Assembly: GCF_017255015.1 (NCBI RefSeq)
Contig: NZ_JAFKCS010000001.1
Location: forward strand, 120,772 to 184,771
Origin: Bowmanella yangjiangensis
GTDB lineage: Bacteria > Pseudomonadota > Gammaproteobacteria > Enterobacterales > Alteromonadaceae
Length of the DNA: 64,000 nt
Direction of reading: 5' to 3'
Part shown: in pieces, positions 19,354-29,014 of the stretch
How the letters are laid out: every line of letters starts with the position of its first letter
Numbering within the stretch: position 1 is the first letter of the stretch
The notes under the pieces: model-generated
Told to the model about the DNA's origin: nothing
The model's input: the letters and a program-made list of their open reading frames with translations, nothing else
Databases searched by the model: none
Made by a program: the position numbers and the translations under genes

Positions 19354-19544
19354 GTTTGTTAAGTTTGCTTGCCAGGCCCAATAAGTCAAGTGGCAGGAAT
19401 AAACCAGAACTAATACCTTATTCGCCTTTGGCATTGCGTAATCTGCTAACGTCATTGCAGTTGCCGCTGGGCTGGGTAAGAATAGGTGCCCGTTTTTGCC
19501 AAGAATCGTCAGGGCCTTAGTGTAGGCCCACAGCAGGAGTTAAT

Positions 19545-21557
19545 ATGCCCCAGTCACAAGCCACTCGTCGTGAGTTAGCCAACGCCATTCGCGCCCTATC
19601 TATGGACGCGGTTCAAAAAGCCAAGTCAGGTCACCCTGGAGCCCCTATGGGCATGGCCGATATTGCCCAGGTGCTTTGGTGCGATTTTCTTAATCACAAC
19701 CCGGCTAACCCTAACTGGACTAACCGTGACCGCTTTGTATTGTCAAACGGCCATGGCTCTATGCTGATTTATTCACTGTTGCACTTAAGCGGCTACGAAT
19801 TGCCTATCGAAGAGTTGAAGAACTTCCGTCAGTTGCATTCTAAGACCCCAGGTCACCCAGAATATGGTTATGCACCAGGGGTAGAAACCACCACAGGCCC
19901 ACTGGGGCAGGGGATTAGTAATGCTGTGGGTATGGCCATTGCTGAAAAAGCCCTGGCAGCGCAGTTCAACCGTGAAGGTCATGACATTATTGACCACTTC
20001 ACCTATTGCTTCCTGGGTGACGGCTGCTTAATGGAAGGGGTATCGCACGAAACCTGTTCATTGGCTGGAACGCTGGGTCTTGGCAAACTTATCGCGTTTT
20101 GGGATGACAACGGCATTTCCATTGACGGGCATGTGGAAGGCTGGTTTACCGACGATACTCCTGGGCGTTTTCGTGCTTACGGCTGGCACGTCATCGAAAA
20201 TGTAGACGGGCATGACGCAGAGCAGGTGAAAGCAGCCATTGAAGCGGCTAAAGCCGAAACTGACAAGCCAACCCTTATCTGTACTAAGACCATTATCGGT
20301 TTTGGTTCTCCCAATAAATCGGGTAGCCATGACTGTCACGGTGCGCCATTAGGTGATGAAGAAATCGCAGCAGCCCGTGAATTCCTGCAATGGCCACATG
20401 CACCCTTTGAGATTCCCGCCGAGGTTTATGCCGGTTGGGATGCCAAGGCCAAAGGCGCTACTCTTGAGCAACATTGGAACACCCGGTTTGAGGCCTATGC
20501 CAGTGCCTATCCCGAGCTGGCTGCTGAACTGACGCGCCGCCTGGCTGGCGAGCTACCAGCGGATTTTGCCGACAAAGCCGATGCCTTTATTCGTCAATGT
20601 CAGGATAAAGCCGAGAATATTGCCAGCCGTAAAGCCTCACAAAATGCTATCGAAGCCTATGCGGCCTTGTTGCCCGAAGTCATTGGCGGCTCTGCGGATT
20701 TGGCCGGTTCCAACCTGACCTTGTGGTCTGGCTCCAAAGGGCTGACTGCCGAGGATGCCAGCGGCAACTACATCTATTACGGTGTGCGCGAGTTTGGCAT
20801 GAGCGCCATTATGAACGGTATTGGCTTGCATGGCGGATTCCGTACTTACGGTGCGACCTTCCTGATGTTTATGGAATATGCCCGTAACGCCGTGCGTATG
20901 TCGGCGCTGATGAAGGTGCCAAATATTTTCGTCTATACCCATGACAGTATTGGTCAGGGGGAAGATGGTCCAACGCACCAGCCGGTTGAGCAAGTGGCTA
21001 ACCTGCGTCTGACCCCCAATATGGATACCTGGCGCCCATGTGATGCGGCCGAAACCGCGGTGGCCTGGAAGCTGGCGTTGCAGCGCACCGATGGTCCTTC
21101 TTCCTTGGTATTCAGCCGTCAGAATCTGGCAGCCCAAGTTCGTGATGATGCGCAACTGGCCAATATCGCACGTGGTGGTTATGTACTGAAGGACTGCGCA
21201 GGCCAGCCGGATATCATTTTGATTGCTACCGGCTCCGAAGTAGAAATTACCGTGGCGGCCGCCGCGCAGCTGAGCGAGCAGGGGCATAAAGTTCGGGTGG
21301 TGTCTTTGCCCAGCACCTCAGTTTTTGAGCGTCAGGACAGCGCTTATAAGGAAGCGGTGCTACCTGCAGCGGTCACCCGTCGTGTTGCGGTGGAAGCGGC
21401 GCACGTGGATTACTGGTACAAGTATGTTGGCCTTGGCGGCAAAGTTGTGGGCATGACGACCTTCGGTGAGTCTGCACCGGGTGGGGTGCTGCTTAAGCAC
21501 TTCGGCTTTACAACGGAAAATGTCGTTGCCACTGCCTTGTCCTTGCTTGGCGAATAA
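19545..21557 (+). CDS. tkt: transketolase
   Basis: 670-residue thiamine-diphosphate enzyme that moves two-carbon units between ketose and aldose phosphates in the pentose phosphate pathway and makes erythrose 4-phosphate. Motifs are [18 protein letters not shown] at the N terminus, the ThDP/Mg motif [12 protein letters not shown] and [19 protein letters not shown] in the pyrimidine-binding domain. GGAG lies before the ATG. Downstream is epd, whose substrate, erythrose 4-phosphate, is a product of this enzyme; the two are separated by a structured element at 21,575-21,869. Confidence 0.98.
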   Translation: MPQSQATRRELANAIRALSMDAVQKAKSGHPGAPMGMADIAQVLWCDFLNHNPANPNWTNRDRFVLSNGHGSMLIYSLLHLSGYELPIEELKNFRQLHSKTPGHPEYGYAPGVETTTGPLGQGISNAVGMAIAEKALAAQFNREGHDIIDHFTYCFLGDGCLMEGVSHETCSLAGTLGLGKLIAFWDDNGISIDGHVEGWFTDDTPGRFRAYGWHVIENVDGHDAEQVKAAIEAAKAETDKPTLICTKTIIGFGSPNKSGSHDCHGAPLGDEEIAAAREFLQWPHAPFEIPAEVYAGWDAKAKGATLEQHWNTRFEAYASAYPELAAELTRRLAGELPADFADKADAFIRQCQDKAENIASRKASQNAIEAYAALLPEVIGGSADLAGSNLTLWSGSKGLTAEDASGNYIYYGVREFGMSAIMNGIGLHGGFRTYGATFLMFMEYARNAVRMSALMKVPNIFVYTHDSIGQGEDGPTHQPVEQVANLRLTPNMDTWRPCDAAETAVAWKLALQRTDGPSSLVFSRQNLAAQVRDDAQLANIARGGYVLKDCAGQPDIILIATGSEVEITVAAAAQLSEQGHKVRVVSLPSTSVFERQDSAYKEAVLPAAVTRRVAVEAAHVDYWYKYVGLGGKVVGMTTFGESAPGGVLLKHFGFTTENVVATALSLLGE

Positions 21558-21572
21558 ACAAAAACGTACAAT
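21543..21572 (+). promoter_or_regulatory. sigma-70-like promoter before the tkt-epd structured element
   Basis: A good -10 hexamer TACAAT (21,567-21,572) lies 18 bp after a weaker -35 TTGCTT (21,543-21,548), overlapping the last codons of tkt. The predicted start near 21,579 is just at the 5' end of the structured element. Confidence 0.45.
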
Positions 21573-21574
21573 AC

Positions 21575-21869
21575 GGGCGCTTAAGAGCACCGAATGGGTA
21601 AATTATGACCACCAGTGCCTGGCAGAAATCCGCTTTGCCAAGGCACGGTTGCGTAGGAATATCGACAATCTTTCAAGCAGCCGTAACGCCGGAATAGCGG
21701 ATTTCCGGTGGCTCCCGCAGGGCGGGGTAGAAATTCCCCCAATCTGCCCCAGGCTCTTTAAGCTTTAGTACCACTAAAGCCGTAAAAAGACCTGGATTGC
21801 CTGAAGAAATTTCTACCTCCGCTGGAGCTCATACTTTACCCACTCGGCGCTCCAGCCCTTTTGTTTTTT
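21575..21869 (+). ncRNA. candidate structured RNA or attenuator between tkt and epd
   Basis: This region folds back on itself. Residues 21,575-21,629 pair with 21,809-21,858 in a long stem of some 40 base pairs, broken by regularly spaced single mismatches and small loops. Inside are a hairpin at 21,689-21,708 (CCGGAA/TTCCGG), and a two-part hairpin at 21,749-21,795 (CCAGG, TCTTT and GCTTTAGT arms). AATTTCTACC at 21,808-21,817 can alternatively pair perfectly with GGTAGAAATT at 21,726-21,735. The element ends with CCC and a T-rich tract, like an intrinsic terminator. It also holds a 30-codon ORF (21,605-21,697). I recognise no known family. The remaining bases to epd (21,870-21,914) show nothing clear. 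Confidence 0.5.
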
Positions 21870-21914
21870 AATCCTGAGTGGATTGTGCCATCGGGATTTA
21901 CTGAGTCGTCTTGC

Positions 21915-22934
21915 ATGTTACGTATTGCTATCAATGGTTTCGGACGTATAGGTCGCAATGTATTGCGCGCCTTATATGAAACCGGTCGTAACGACCAGGT
22001 GCAGATCGTCGCTATCAACGAGCTGGCCAAGCCAGAGGGGATTGCGCATCTGCTGAAATATGACACCTCCCATGGCCGCTTTCCTTTTGCAGTCAGCCTC
22101 GAGCGTGATCGCTTAAATGTCGCTGGTGACAGTATTCAACTGTTAAATAAAACCGAGATTAGCGAGCTTCCCTGGGCGCAGCTTGAGGTGGACCTGGTAC
22201 TGGAATGTACCGGTGTTTATGGTGACAGAGCAGCTGGCCAAGCCCATCTGGATCAAGGTGCCGGCAAGGTGTTGTTTTCCCAGCCTTGTAGCGGTGATGC
22301 CGATGTGGATGCCACAGTAATTTTCGGTATCAATGATGACCTGCTGACCCCTGAACATCGTATTGTGTCCAATGGCTCCTGCACGACCAACTGTATTGTG
22401 CCTGTGATCCAGGCGCTGGATCAGGCGTTTGGCGTGGACAGCGGCACTATCACTACCATTCATGCCTCAATGCATGATCAGCAGGTGATTGATGCTTATC
22501 ATCCAGACCTGCGTCGCACCCGCGCTGCCAGCCAGTCCATTATTCCGGTTGACACTAAGCTGGCCAGAGGCATAGAGCGGATCCTGCCCAAGTTTGCTGG
22601 CCGCTTTGAAGCTATTGCCGTGCGCGTGCCGACTATCAATGTGACGGCTATGGATTTAAGCGTCACTGTGGATACCGATGTCAATATCCAAAAAGTGAAT
22701 CAAGCCTTGATGCAAGCCAGGCACGGCCGTTTGGCGGGTATTCTGGGGTATACCGAAGAGCCGTTGGTGTCGGTGGATTTTAACCACGATCCGCATTCGG
22801 CCATCGTTGACGGTACCCAAACCCGGGTCAGCCACAAGCGGTTGGTAAAAACCCTGGTCTGGTGTGACAACGAATGGGGTTTTGCTAATCGTATGCTGGA
22901 TACCGCACTGGTGATGGCTGAAGGCTGTCGTTAA
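21915..22934 (+). CDS. epd: D-erythrose-4-phosphate dehydrogenase
   Basis: 339-residue NAD-dependent enzyme oxidising erythrose 4-phosphate to 4-phosphoerythronate, the first step of pyridoxal-phosphate synthesis. It has the GAPDH fold: [10 protein letters not shown] at the N terminus and catalytic Cys156 in NGSCTTNC. The block [22 protein letters not shown], in place of the GapA-type sequence, marks it as Epd rather than glycolytic GAPDH. The start is set by the family's N terminus; the ribosome site is weak. It forms a likely operon with pgk 60 bp downstream. Confidence 0.93.
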   Translation: MLRIAINGFGRIGRNVLRALYETGRNDQVQIVAINELAKPEGIAHLLKYDTSHGRFPFAVSLERDRLNVAGDSIQLLNKTEISELPWAQLEVDLVLECTGVYGDRAAGQAHLDQGAGKVLFSQPCSGDADVDATVIFGINDDLLTPEHRIVSNGSCTTNCIVPVIQALDQAFGVDSGTITTIHASMHDQQVIDAYHPDLRRTRAASQSIIPVDTKLARGIERILPKFAGRFEAIAVRVPTINVTAMDLSVTVDTDVNIQKVNQALMQARHGRLAGILGYTEEPLVSVDFNHDPHSAIVDGTQTRVSHKRLVKTLVWCDNEWGFANRMLDTALVMAEGCR

Positions 22935-22994
22935 AAACAAATTTGCGACAGACAGGCTGTCGTCGCGCAACATTGCAAACTTTGGAGATATGCC

Positions 22995-24170
22995 ATGAAG
23001 GTTTTGAAAATGTCAGATCTGGATCTGGCCGGTAAGCGAGTGCTGATTCGCCAGGATCTGAACGTACCAGTAAAAGACGGCAAAGTGACGTCTGATGCAC
23101 GTATTAAAGCGTCTTTGCCAACGCTGAAAATGGCATTACAAGCTGGCGCCAAAGTGATGGTGATGTCTCACCTGGGGCGTCCTACCGAAGGTGTGGTGGA
23201 AGATGAATATTCCCTGGCTCCAGTGGTGGATTACCTCAAATCCGTGCTGCAATGCCCCGTGCGTCTGGCCAAAGATTATCTGAACGGTTTGGATGTGCAG
23301 GCCGGTGAACTGGTTGTGCTGGAGAACGTGCGTTTTAATACCGGTGAAGGCAAAGATGACGAGCAACTGTCCCGTCAATATGCTGCCCTTTGCGACATTT
23401 ATGTAATGGATGCTTTTGGAACCGCTCACCGTGCGCAGGCTTCCACCCATGGTGCCGGTTTGTATGCTCCTGTCGCCTGTGCAGGTCCTTTGTTAGCGGC
23501 AGAATTGGAAGCACTGGGTAAAGCTCTGGACAACCCGGCCCGGCCTTTGCTGGCCATTGTCGGTGGCTCTAAAGTGTCTACCAAACTGACGGTGTTAGAG
23601 TCCTTGTCAGAAAAAGTCGATCAACTGATTGTTGGTGGTGGTATCGCCAATACCTTTATCGCTGCCACCGGTAATGCGGTTGGAAAGTCTCTGTACGAAG
23701 CTGATCTAATCCCTGAAGCGCAGCGTCTGCTGGCGAAGGCGCAGGCCAATGGTGGTGACATTCCCGTGCCGGTGGACGTCATTGTTGGTCAGGTGTTTTC
23801 TGAGACTGCCGAAGCCACCCATAAGCAAGTGGGTGATGTTAGCGCAGAGGATATGATCTTTGATATCGGCCCACAAACGGCTGAGATTCTGGCTAAGCTG
23901 ATTGAAAAAGCCGGTACTATTGTTTGGAACGGCCCTGTAGGGGTTTTCGAATTTGATCAGTTTGGTGGCGGCACCAAAGCCTTGTCCATGGCCATTGCCA
24001 ACAGCAACGCCTTCTCTATTGCCGGCGGCGGTGACACCCTGGCAGCGGTAGATAAGTACGATATTGCTGACAAGATCTCCTATATTTCCACCGGTGGTGG
24101 TGCATTTTTGGAGTTTCTGGAAGGTAAAGTGCTGCCAGCCGTTGCCATGCTGGAAAAGCGCGCTGGATAG
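22995..24170 (+). CDS. pgk: phosphoglycerate kinase
   Basis: 391-residue glycolytic enzyme transferring phosphate from 1,3-bisphosphoglycerate to ADP. N-terminal [13 protein letters not shown], the SHLGRPTEG loop, [15 protein letters not shown] and C-terminal GGGDTLAAV are all intact, covering substrate and nucleotide sites. GGAG precedes the ATG. It follows epd and precedes the class I aldolase, the usual epd-pgk-fba order of gammaproteobacteria. Confidence 0.98.
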   Translation: MKVLKMSDLDLAGKRVLIRQDLNVPVKDGKVTSDARIKASLPTLKMALQAGAKVMVMSHLGRPTEGVVEDEYSLAPVVDYLKSVLQCPVRLAKDYLNGLDVQAGELVVLENVRFNTGEGKDDEQLSRQYAALCDIYVMDAFGTAHRAQASTHGAGLYAPVACAGPLLAAELEALGKALDNPARPLLAIVGGSKVSTKLTVLESLSEKVDQLIVGGGIANTFIAATGNAVGKSLYEADLIPEAQRLLAKAQANGGDIPVPVDVIVGQVFSETAEATHKQVGDVSAEDMIFDIGPQTAEILAKLIEKAGTIVWNGPVGVFEFDQFGGGTKALSMAIANSNAFSIAGGGDTLAAVDKYDIADKISYISTGGGAFLEFLEGKVLPAVAMLEKRAG

Positions 24171-24229
24171 ATGATCAGAATGCGCGGTGTCATGATAGTC
24201 ACTGCGTCTTAAGAATTTAATAACAAGAA

Positions 24230-24283
24230 GGGTTTAAACCCTCAATAATTGAATAATTATCTTTGTACCCTGGCCCTAGGGCC
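24230..24283 (+). other. two perfect 12-bp palindromes upstream of the aldolase gene
   Basis: GGGTTTAAACCC at 24,230-24,241 and GGCCCTAGGGCC at 24,272-24,283 lie in the 136-bp gap between pgk and the aldolase. The second ends about 11 nt before the ribosome binding site and could form a hairpin near it. Neither is followed by a T-run, so they are not ordinary terminators. AT-rich sequence between them could hold a promoter. Confidence 0.4.
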
Positions 24284-24306
24284 GAAACCAAAAAGGAGCG
24301 TTGCCG

Positions 24307-25206
24307 ATGGCAGCCGAAGCCAAGACAGAAATGTTGAACAAAGTACTAACCCAGGATGGGTTTATTGCCGCGCTGGATCAAAGTGGCGGCAGTACGCCAA
24401 AAGCGTTGAAGCTTTACGGCCTGAGTGAGTCTGATTGGTTCAGTGATGAGCAGATGTTTGACCTGGTACACCAGATGCGTGCGCGTATTGTAACAAGCAA
24501 CGCCTTTGGCGGTGATCGGGTGCTAGGCGCCATCTTGTTTGAAAATACCCTGGATCGTGAGATTGAGGGTAAGCCTTCTTCACGTTATTTGTGGGATGTG
24601 AAACAAGTGGTCCCTTTCCTCAAGGTTGACAAAGGTCTGGAAGATGAGGCCAACGGCGTGCAGCTGATGAAAGCCATGCCGGGCCTGGATGCATTGTTGG
24701 CCAAAGCGGTTGCTCAAGGCGTGTTTGGTACTAAGATGCGTTCTGTGATTAAGCAGGCTAATGCAGTCGGGATTAGCGCAGTAGTGGCGCAGCAGTTTGA
24801 GGTGGGTAAACAGATTCTGGCCGCAGGCCTGATACCTATTATCGAACCTGAAGTGGATATTCACTGCCCGGCGAAAACCGAGGCTGAGACTCTGCTTAAA
24901 CAAGCTTTGTTGGCTGAGTTGGACAAGCTTGGCGTTGACCAGAGAGTCATGTTGAAGCTGACCCTGCCTAACGAAGATAATTTCTATCGTGATTGCATTG
25001 AGCATCCTAATGTTATCAGGGTGGTTGCTTTGTCCGGTGGTTACAGCCGTGATGACGCCAATCTCAAGCTAAGCCACAACCAGGGGATGATTGCCAGTTT
25101 CTCCCGTGCATTGACGGAAGGTTTGTCTGCCAAGCAATCAGACGCTGAATTTGATGCGGCTTTGGATACGGCCATTGAAAGTATCTATCAGGCATCCAAA
25201 GCCTGA
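24307..25206 (+). CDS. fda: class I fructose-bisphosphate aldolase
   Basis: 299-residue Schiff-base aldolase splitting fructose 1,6-bisphosphate. It belongs to the class I group known from Staphylococcus Fda: [17 protein letters not shown] at the N terminus, [29 protein letters not shown] with the likely Schiff-base Lys, and [11 protein letters not shown] for phosphate binding. It takes the place that the metal-dependent class II FbaA holds after pgk in E. coli. The ATG at 24,307 is used because GGAG lies 8 nt upstream. It ends at a strong terminator. Confidence 0.95.
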   Translation: MAAEAKTEMLNKVLTQDGFIAALDQSGGSTPKALKLYGLSESDWFSDEQMFDLVHQMRARIVTSNAFGGDRVLGAILFENTLDREIEGKPSSRYLWDVKQVVPFLKVDKGLEDEANGVQLMKAMPGLDALLAKAVAQGVFGTKMRSVIKQANAVGISAVVAQQFEVGKQILAAGLIPIIEPEVDIHCPAKTEAETLLKQALLAELDKLGVDQRVMLKLTLPNEDNFYRDCIEHPNVIRVVALSGGYSRDDANLKLSHNQGMIASFSRALTEGLSAKQSDAEFDAALDTAIESIYQASKA

Positions 25207-25220
25207 AGCAGATTGAACTA

Positions 25221-25250
25221 AAAAACGGGGTGCAATTGCACCCCGTTTTT
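25221..25250. terminator. rho-independent terminator
   Basis: A perfect 30-bp palindrome, AAAAACGGGGTGCAA and its reverse complement, with a terminal T-run. It ends the epd-pgk-fda transcript. Confidence 0.95.
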
Positions 25251-25392
25251 TCTTTCGCTTCGTCTAATTTTCTATGTGCTTGGAAAATACAGGAATAATT
25301 TACCATTTGAGCAAAAAACATACGAAAAAAACCGAGCAAATTAGTCTGATTTAGTTACAATTGCGGCCTGAGAGCTATTGAGGACCCGCCCG

Positions 25393-26178
25393 ATGAAAAA
25401 ACAATCCACTCTGGCATTATTTGCCGCCCTGTTTTTTGCTTCCACTGCGCAGGCAGATGCATTGGATAATCTGTTTGCAGCTGACGTTAGTGTACCGGAA
25501 GAAGCTGAAAAACCATTTAGCCTGGACGGCGAGATTGGTTTCGTGGCGACCACGGGAAATACCGATTCAACCAGTTTTAAAGGGCGCCTGAATGCACATC
25601 AGGAGCTGGAGTCCTGGAGCAACGATTATATTCTGGAAGGCTTTTATAAGCAGGACGAGAAAGAAATCGACGACGAAATGGTTTCACAAACCACAGCACA
25701 GAAAATATTCGCTTCAGGCCAGGGTAACTACAAGTTAGAAAATCCGGCACATCGAGTGTTTGCCTTTGGTTCATACGAAGATGACCGTTTCAGCGGCTTT
25801 GAGTATCAGGCTACCGTAGCTGGTGGTTGGGCGCATCAATTGTGGAAGAATGATGTTTCTGCATTTAGCTACAGCATCGGTCCGGGTTATTCCTTCGCTG
25901 AGCGAGAGTCTGGTGAAAGTGCCAATGGTGCGATTGTGCGTGGCGCCGTCGACTATAAGTGGAAAATTTCTGACACCGCTAACTTCCGTCAGCTGTTCAG
26001 TACGGAAGTGGGTAGCGACAATACCAAGTCAAAATCAGAAACCTCATTGTCAGCGCAAATCAATGGCTCACTGGCGATGAAATTGGCGGTTATCCTCAAT
26101 CACAACACAGACGTAGCTGATGATGTGGAAGAATTGGATACGCAAACCTCAGTGACATTGGTATACAGCTTCTTCTAA
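25393..26178 (+). CDS. DUF481 outer-membrane protein (YdiY-like)
   Basis: 261-residue secreted protein. A signal peptide (ALFAALFFASTAQA) is followed by strands with alternating hydrophobic residues. GEIGFVATTGNTDSTSFKG is the typical opening of DUF481 'salt-induced outer membrane' proteins, and the chain ends in a C-terminal aromatic (VYSFF), as expected of an outer-membrane beta-barrel. The function is unknown. GAGGA lies about 8 nt before the chosen ATG. A TACAAT box at 25,356-25,361 may be its -10 element. It is followed by the 51-bp repeats. Confidence 0.85.
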   Translation: MKKQSTLALFAALFFASTAQADALDNLFAADVSVPEEAEKPFSLDGEIGFVATTGNTDSTSFKGRLNAHQELESWSNDYILEGFYKQDEKEIDDEMVSQTTAQKIFASGQGNYKLENPAHRVFAFGSYEDDRFSGFEYQATVAGGWAHQLWKNDVSAFSYSIGPGYSFAERESGESANGAIVRGAVDYKWKISDTANFRQLFSTEVGSDNTKSKSETSLSAQINGSLAMKLAVILNHNTDVADDVEELDTQTSVTLVYSFF

Positions 26179-26181
26179 TCC

Positions 26182-26299
26182 CGTTCATCCTGAACATCGC
26201 CGTTCCAGTTCATCCATGAACCCACGGCATACCGTTCATCCTGAACATCGCCGCTCCAGTTCATCCATGAACCCACGGCATACCGTTCATCCTGAACAT
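26182..26299. repeat. 51-bp tandem palindromic repeat, 2.3 copies
   Basis: Two full units (26,182-26,232 and 26,233-26,283) differ at one base, and a third is cut after 16 bp. Each unit holds two small palindromes, GTTCATCCTGAAC and GTTCATCCATGAAC. The array lies between two convergent genes, directly before their shared terminator. Because 51 is a multiple of 3 it gives an open minus-strand frame with a 17-residue repeat, which is not thought to be a gene. Confidence 0.9.
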
Positions 26300-26300
26300 A

Positions 26301-26326
26301 AAAACCGCCGGAAGGCGGTTTTTTTA
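26301..26326. terminator. bidirectional rho-independent terminator
   Basis: AAAACCGCC, loop GGAA and GGCGGTTTT, followed by further T. It lies between the DUF481 gene and the M3 peptidase gene, which converge here. Confidence 0.93.
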
Positions 26327-26366
26327 TGTTTGTCCCGGCATCATCTGATGCCGGTAATACATCCAC

Positions 26367-28532
26367 TTAGTCGATTTGTGGTTTCAGCCCACGGCGAATC
26401 AACAACGCATCGGTAGTCGGCTCCTGACCGCGGAATTGAATGTAAGATTCCATCGGTGGGCGGGAGTTACCCACTTCCAGAATATGCTTGCGATACAACT
26501 CACCGTTTTCACGGGTCAGACCGCCACGCTCGCGCAAGTAAGCGAAGGCGTCAGCTGCCAGGATTTCACTCCACATGTAAGCGTAGTAGCCGGCAGAATA
26601 ACCCCCGCCAATAGAGTGAGAGAAGTAGGTTGACTTATAACGAGGTGGAACGGCTGGCAGGTTGACACCATGCTTTTCCAGCGCCTTGGCTTCAAAGCTT
26701 TCTACATCCTGAAGAGGTGTGTCCGCTGGCAGCGAGTGCCATTCCATATCCAGCAGGGCTGCTGACATATATTCCAGTGTGTCGAAGCCCATGTTGAAGT
26801 TCTTCGCCTTCATGACTTTCTCCAGCAGCTCTGCTGGGATTTGCTCATCGGTCTTGTAGTGACGGGCATAGTTTGCCAGCACTTCTGGCAGCGCCGCCCA
26901 GTCTTCTTCAAAGGTTGAAGGGAACTCAACAAAGTCGCGTGATACGGCGGTACCGGCAAGTGAAGGGTACTTCACCTTGGAGAACATGCCGTGAATACCA
27001 TGACCCAATTCGTGGAACATAGTAGTCACATGGTCAAAACTGACCAAGGTCGGCTCACCTTCAGGGCCTTTTGGAATGTTCATTACGTTGACTACAACCG
27101 GCTTCTGTTCAAGCAAACCAGATTGACCAACAAAGGAACTCATCCAGGCACCACCGCGCTTGCCATCACGGGCAAAGTAATCGGCATAGAAAATTGCCAG
27201 GCTCTTACCGCCATGGTCAAACAGTTCAAATGCCTGCACATCGGGGTGATAGACCGGCAGATCCGGGCGCGGCTCAAAGCGCACACCGTACAAACGGTTC
27301 ATGGTATAGAACAGACCGTCATGCAGTACACGATTGAATTCAAAGTAGTTACGTACTTCGCTCTCATTCAGGTCATATTTCTCCTGGCGCACTTTTTCTG
27401 CATAGTAAGCCCAGTCCCAGGGCTGAACGTCGAAGTCACCGCCTTCACGTTTAATCATGGCCTGAATATCAGCTTGCTCGGCCTGGGTGTTAGCCACAAC
27501 GGCCGGCACCATGGAGTTAAGCATGTTGAATACGTTCTCAGGCTTTTCGGCCATGGTGTTCTGCAACTGGTACTCTGCCCAGTTGTTGTAACCCAGCAAA
27601 GCGGCCTTCTCGGCGCGGATTTGAGTCAGGCGCGAAACCAACGGACGGTTGTCCAGTTCGCCTGAGGTGCCACGAAAAGCAGAAGCTTCCCAAACACGTT
27701 GACGCAATTCACGGTTGTTCAGGGAGGCCAGGATTGGCTGGCGGGTGGTATTAGTAATACTCAGCAGATACTTACCTGGTTGGCCAGCATCCTCAGCAGC
27801 TTTGGCAGCGGCTTTCAACTGACTCTCAGACAAACCATCCAGTTGTGCTTTGTCGTCCACCACCACGGCGATGGCTTTGCTCAGCTTCAGCAGGTTTTGG
27901 CTGAATTCTGTGGTTAGCTTAGAGTGTTCTTCATTTAGCGCACGAATAGCGGTCTTCTGCTCTTCTGATAGCTTGGCGCCGGCTTTGACAAAACGCTTGT
28001 AGTAAACCTCAAGTAGGCGATCAGACTCAGGATCCAGCTTTAATTGTTCGCGTTGGTTGTATACAGCTTCAACGCGGGCAAATAAGTCCGCATTCAGATT
28101 AATGTTATCTGAGTGTGCGGCAAGTTTGGGGGCCAATTCGCTTTGCAAGGCACGGCGTGCTTCATTGCTGTCGGTGCCTGTCAGGTTAAAGAAAACCCGT
28201 GATACGCGGGTCAGCAGGGGGCCTGCTTTTTCCATAGCAACGATAGTGTTTTCAAAACTGGCCGGCTCTTGATTGTCGATGATAGCTTGAATATCCGCCA
28301 TATGCTCTGCCATGCCTTGTTCAAAAGCGGGGGCAAAGTGTTCATCTTTGATTTGGCTAAAGTCTGGTGCCTGATATTGCAAAGTGCTGGCGGTCAGCAA
28401 CGGGTTTGCAATAGCAACCTGGCTGGTTTTGACCGTTTCGGCAGTGTTGTTTTGTTCTGTCTTAGGTGGCTGTGAGCAGGCGGTAACCAGTAGACTGGCA
28501 CCGATTGCTGAAGCAATCAGAGTCTTGCGCAT
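26367..28532 (-). CDS. dcp: M3-family peptidyl-dipeptidase, lipoprotein form
   Basis: 721-residue zinc peptidase. The N terminus is a lipoprotein signal with lipobox LLVTAC, so this copy is envelope-anchored, unlike the cytoplasmic E. coli Dcp. The catalytic motif TMFHELGHGIHGMFS and C-terminal HSIGGGYSAGYYAYMWSE are typical of M3A Dcp/OpdA enzymes that cut dipeptides or short peptides. The start at 28,532 is supported by GGAG 7 nt upstream and by the signal sequence. The symbol names the family; precise peptide preference is unknown. Confidence 0.9.
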   Translation of the reverse strand: MRKTLIASAIGASLLVTACSQPPKTEQNNTAETVKTSQVAIANPLLTASTLQYQAPDFSQIKDEHFAPAFEQGMAEHMADIQAIIDNQEPASFENTIVAMEKAGPLLTRVSRVFFNLTGTDSNEARRALQSELAPKLAAHSDNINLNADLFARVEAVYNQREQLKLDPESDRLLEVYYKRFVKAGAKLSEEQKTAIRALNEEHSKLTTEFSQNLLKLSKAIAVVVDDKAQLDGLSESQLKAAAKAAEDAGQPGKYLLSITNTTRQPILASLNNRELRQRVWEASAFRGTSGELDNRPLVSRLTQIRAEKAALLGYNNWAEYQLQNTMAEKPENVFNMLNSMVPAVVANTQAEQADIQAMIKREGGDFDVQPWDWAYYAEKVRQEKYDLNESEVRNYFEFNRVLHDGLFYTMNRLYGVRFEPRPDLPVYHPDVQAFELFDHGGKSLAIFYADYFARDGKRGGAWMSSFVGQSGLLEQKPVVVNVMNIPKGPEGEPTLVSFDHVTTMFHELGHGIHGMFSKVKYPSLAGTAVSRDFVEFPSTFEEDWAALPEVLANYARHYKTDEQIPAELLEKVMKAKNFNMGFDTLEYMSAALLDMEWHSLPADTPLQDVESFEAKALEKHGVNLPAVPPRYKSTYFSHSIGGGYSAGYYAYMWSEILAADAFAYLRERGGLTRENGELYRKHILEVGNSRPPMESYIQFRGQEPTTDALLIRRGLKPQID

Positions 28533-28689
28533 ATCGTTCTCCAAAGGGACTCTTGTTAGAATAATTTGGCGTTAGCCAAAGGCGCGATTATGTCGGAATT
28601 AATTGATATGTTGTAACAATTTCCTGCCAGTCGTTGAAGTAATACGATAAATAACTGAAGATGCGCCGTTGTTATTGGGAAGTAATCAA

Positions 28690-28950
28690 ATGAAAGTCCT
28701 TTTCACCCTCGTCTGCATGGTTATTCTAAGTGCTTGTGTCAGCCAAACCGAGCGCGAGCGGATGCAGCAGATGGGCATGGACGTGCATCCTTGCAATGGC
28801 AACTTGGAGGAACAATACCAAGCCATTATCCGCTTGGAGGATGGCGGGTCAGTCGAATCTTCAGTCAGATCTCACTGTGAGCCGGAAAATATCGAAGTTC
28901 AAACTGAGTTTGAGAAGGAAAACCGCGCCCCGTCTAAGCACCGTTGGTAG
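28690..28950 (+). CDS. small lipoprotein of unknown function
   Basis: 86-residue protein with a clear lipoprotein signal (VILSAC) and a polar, charged mature part containing two more Cys residues (HPCNGN, SHCEPE) that might form a disulfide. GGGAAG lies about 8 nt before the ATG. It stands alone between the M3 peptidase (divergent) and the MFS gene (convergent). No family is recognised. Confidence 0.7.
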   Translation: MKVLFTLVCMVILSACVSQTERERMQQMGMDVHPCNGNLEEQYQAIIRLEDGGSVESSVRSHCEPENIEVQTEFEKENRAPSKHRW

Positions 28951-29014
28951 CTAACACCATTAAACTTTGAGTGTACAAGTAAAGTTGGTTGGTCGATTGC
29001 CAGCTAAAGGCCTA

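Noticed and set aside
21575-21869. thiamine diphosphate, cobalamin, 6S or RNase P RNA at the tkt-epd gap
   Set aside because: None of the conserved core sequences of these families is present, although tkt uses thiamine diphosphate and a CCGG-rich stretch vaguely recalls the cobalamin core.
21575-21869. miniature transposable element with terminal inverted repeats
   Set aside because: The ends are inverted repeats, but no target-site duplication flanks them and the ends coincide with a promoter box and a terminator-like tract. A genome copy count could reopen this.
26182-26299. possible CRISPR array
   Set aside because: The units are directly adjacent with no variable spacers, and no cas genes are near.
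26175-26366. minus-strand frame with a repeated 17-residue unit
   Set aside because: It is produced by the 51-bp DNA repeat, whose length is a multiple of three, and runs through a terminator; it has no ribosome site.
26991-27665. 224-codon open frame antisense to the M3 peptidase gene
   Set aside because: It is a shadow of a strongly conserved gene, with no recognisable protein features.
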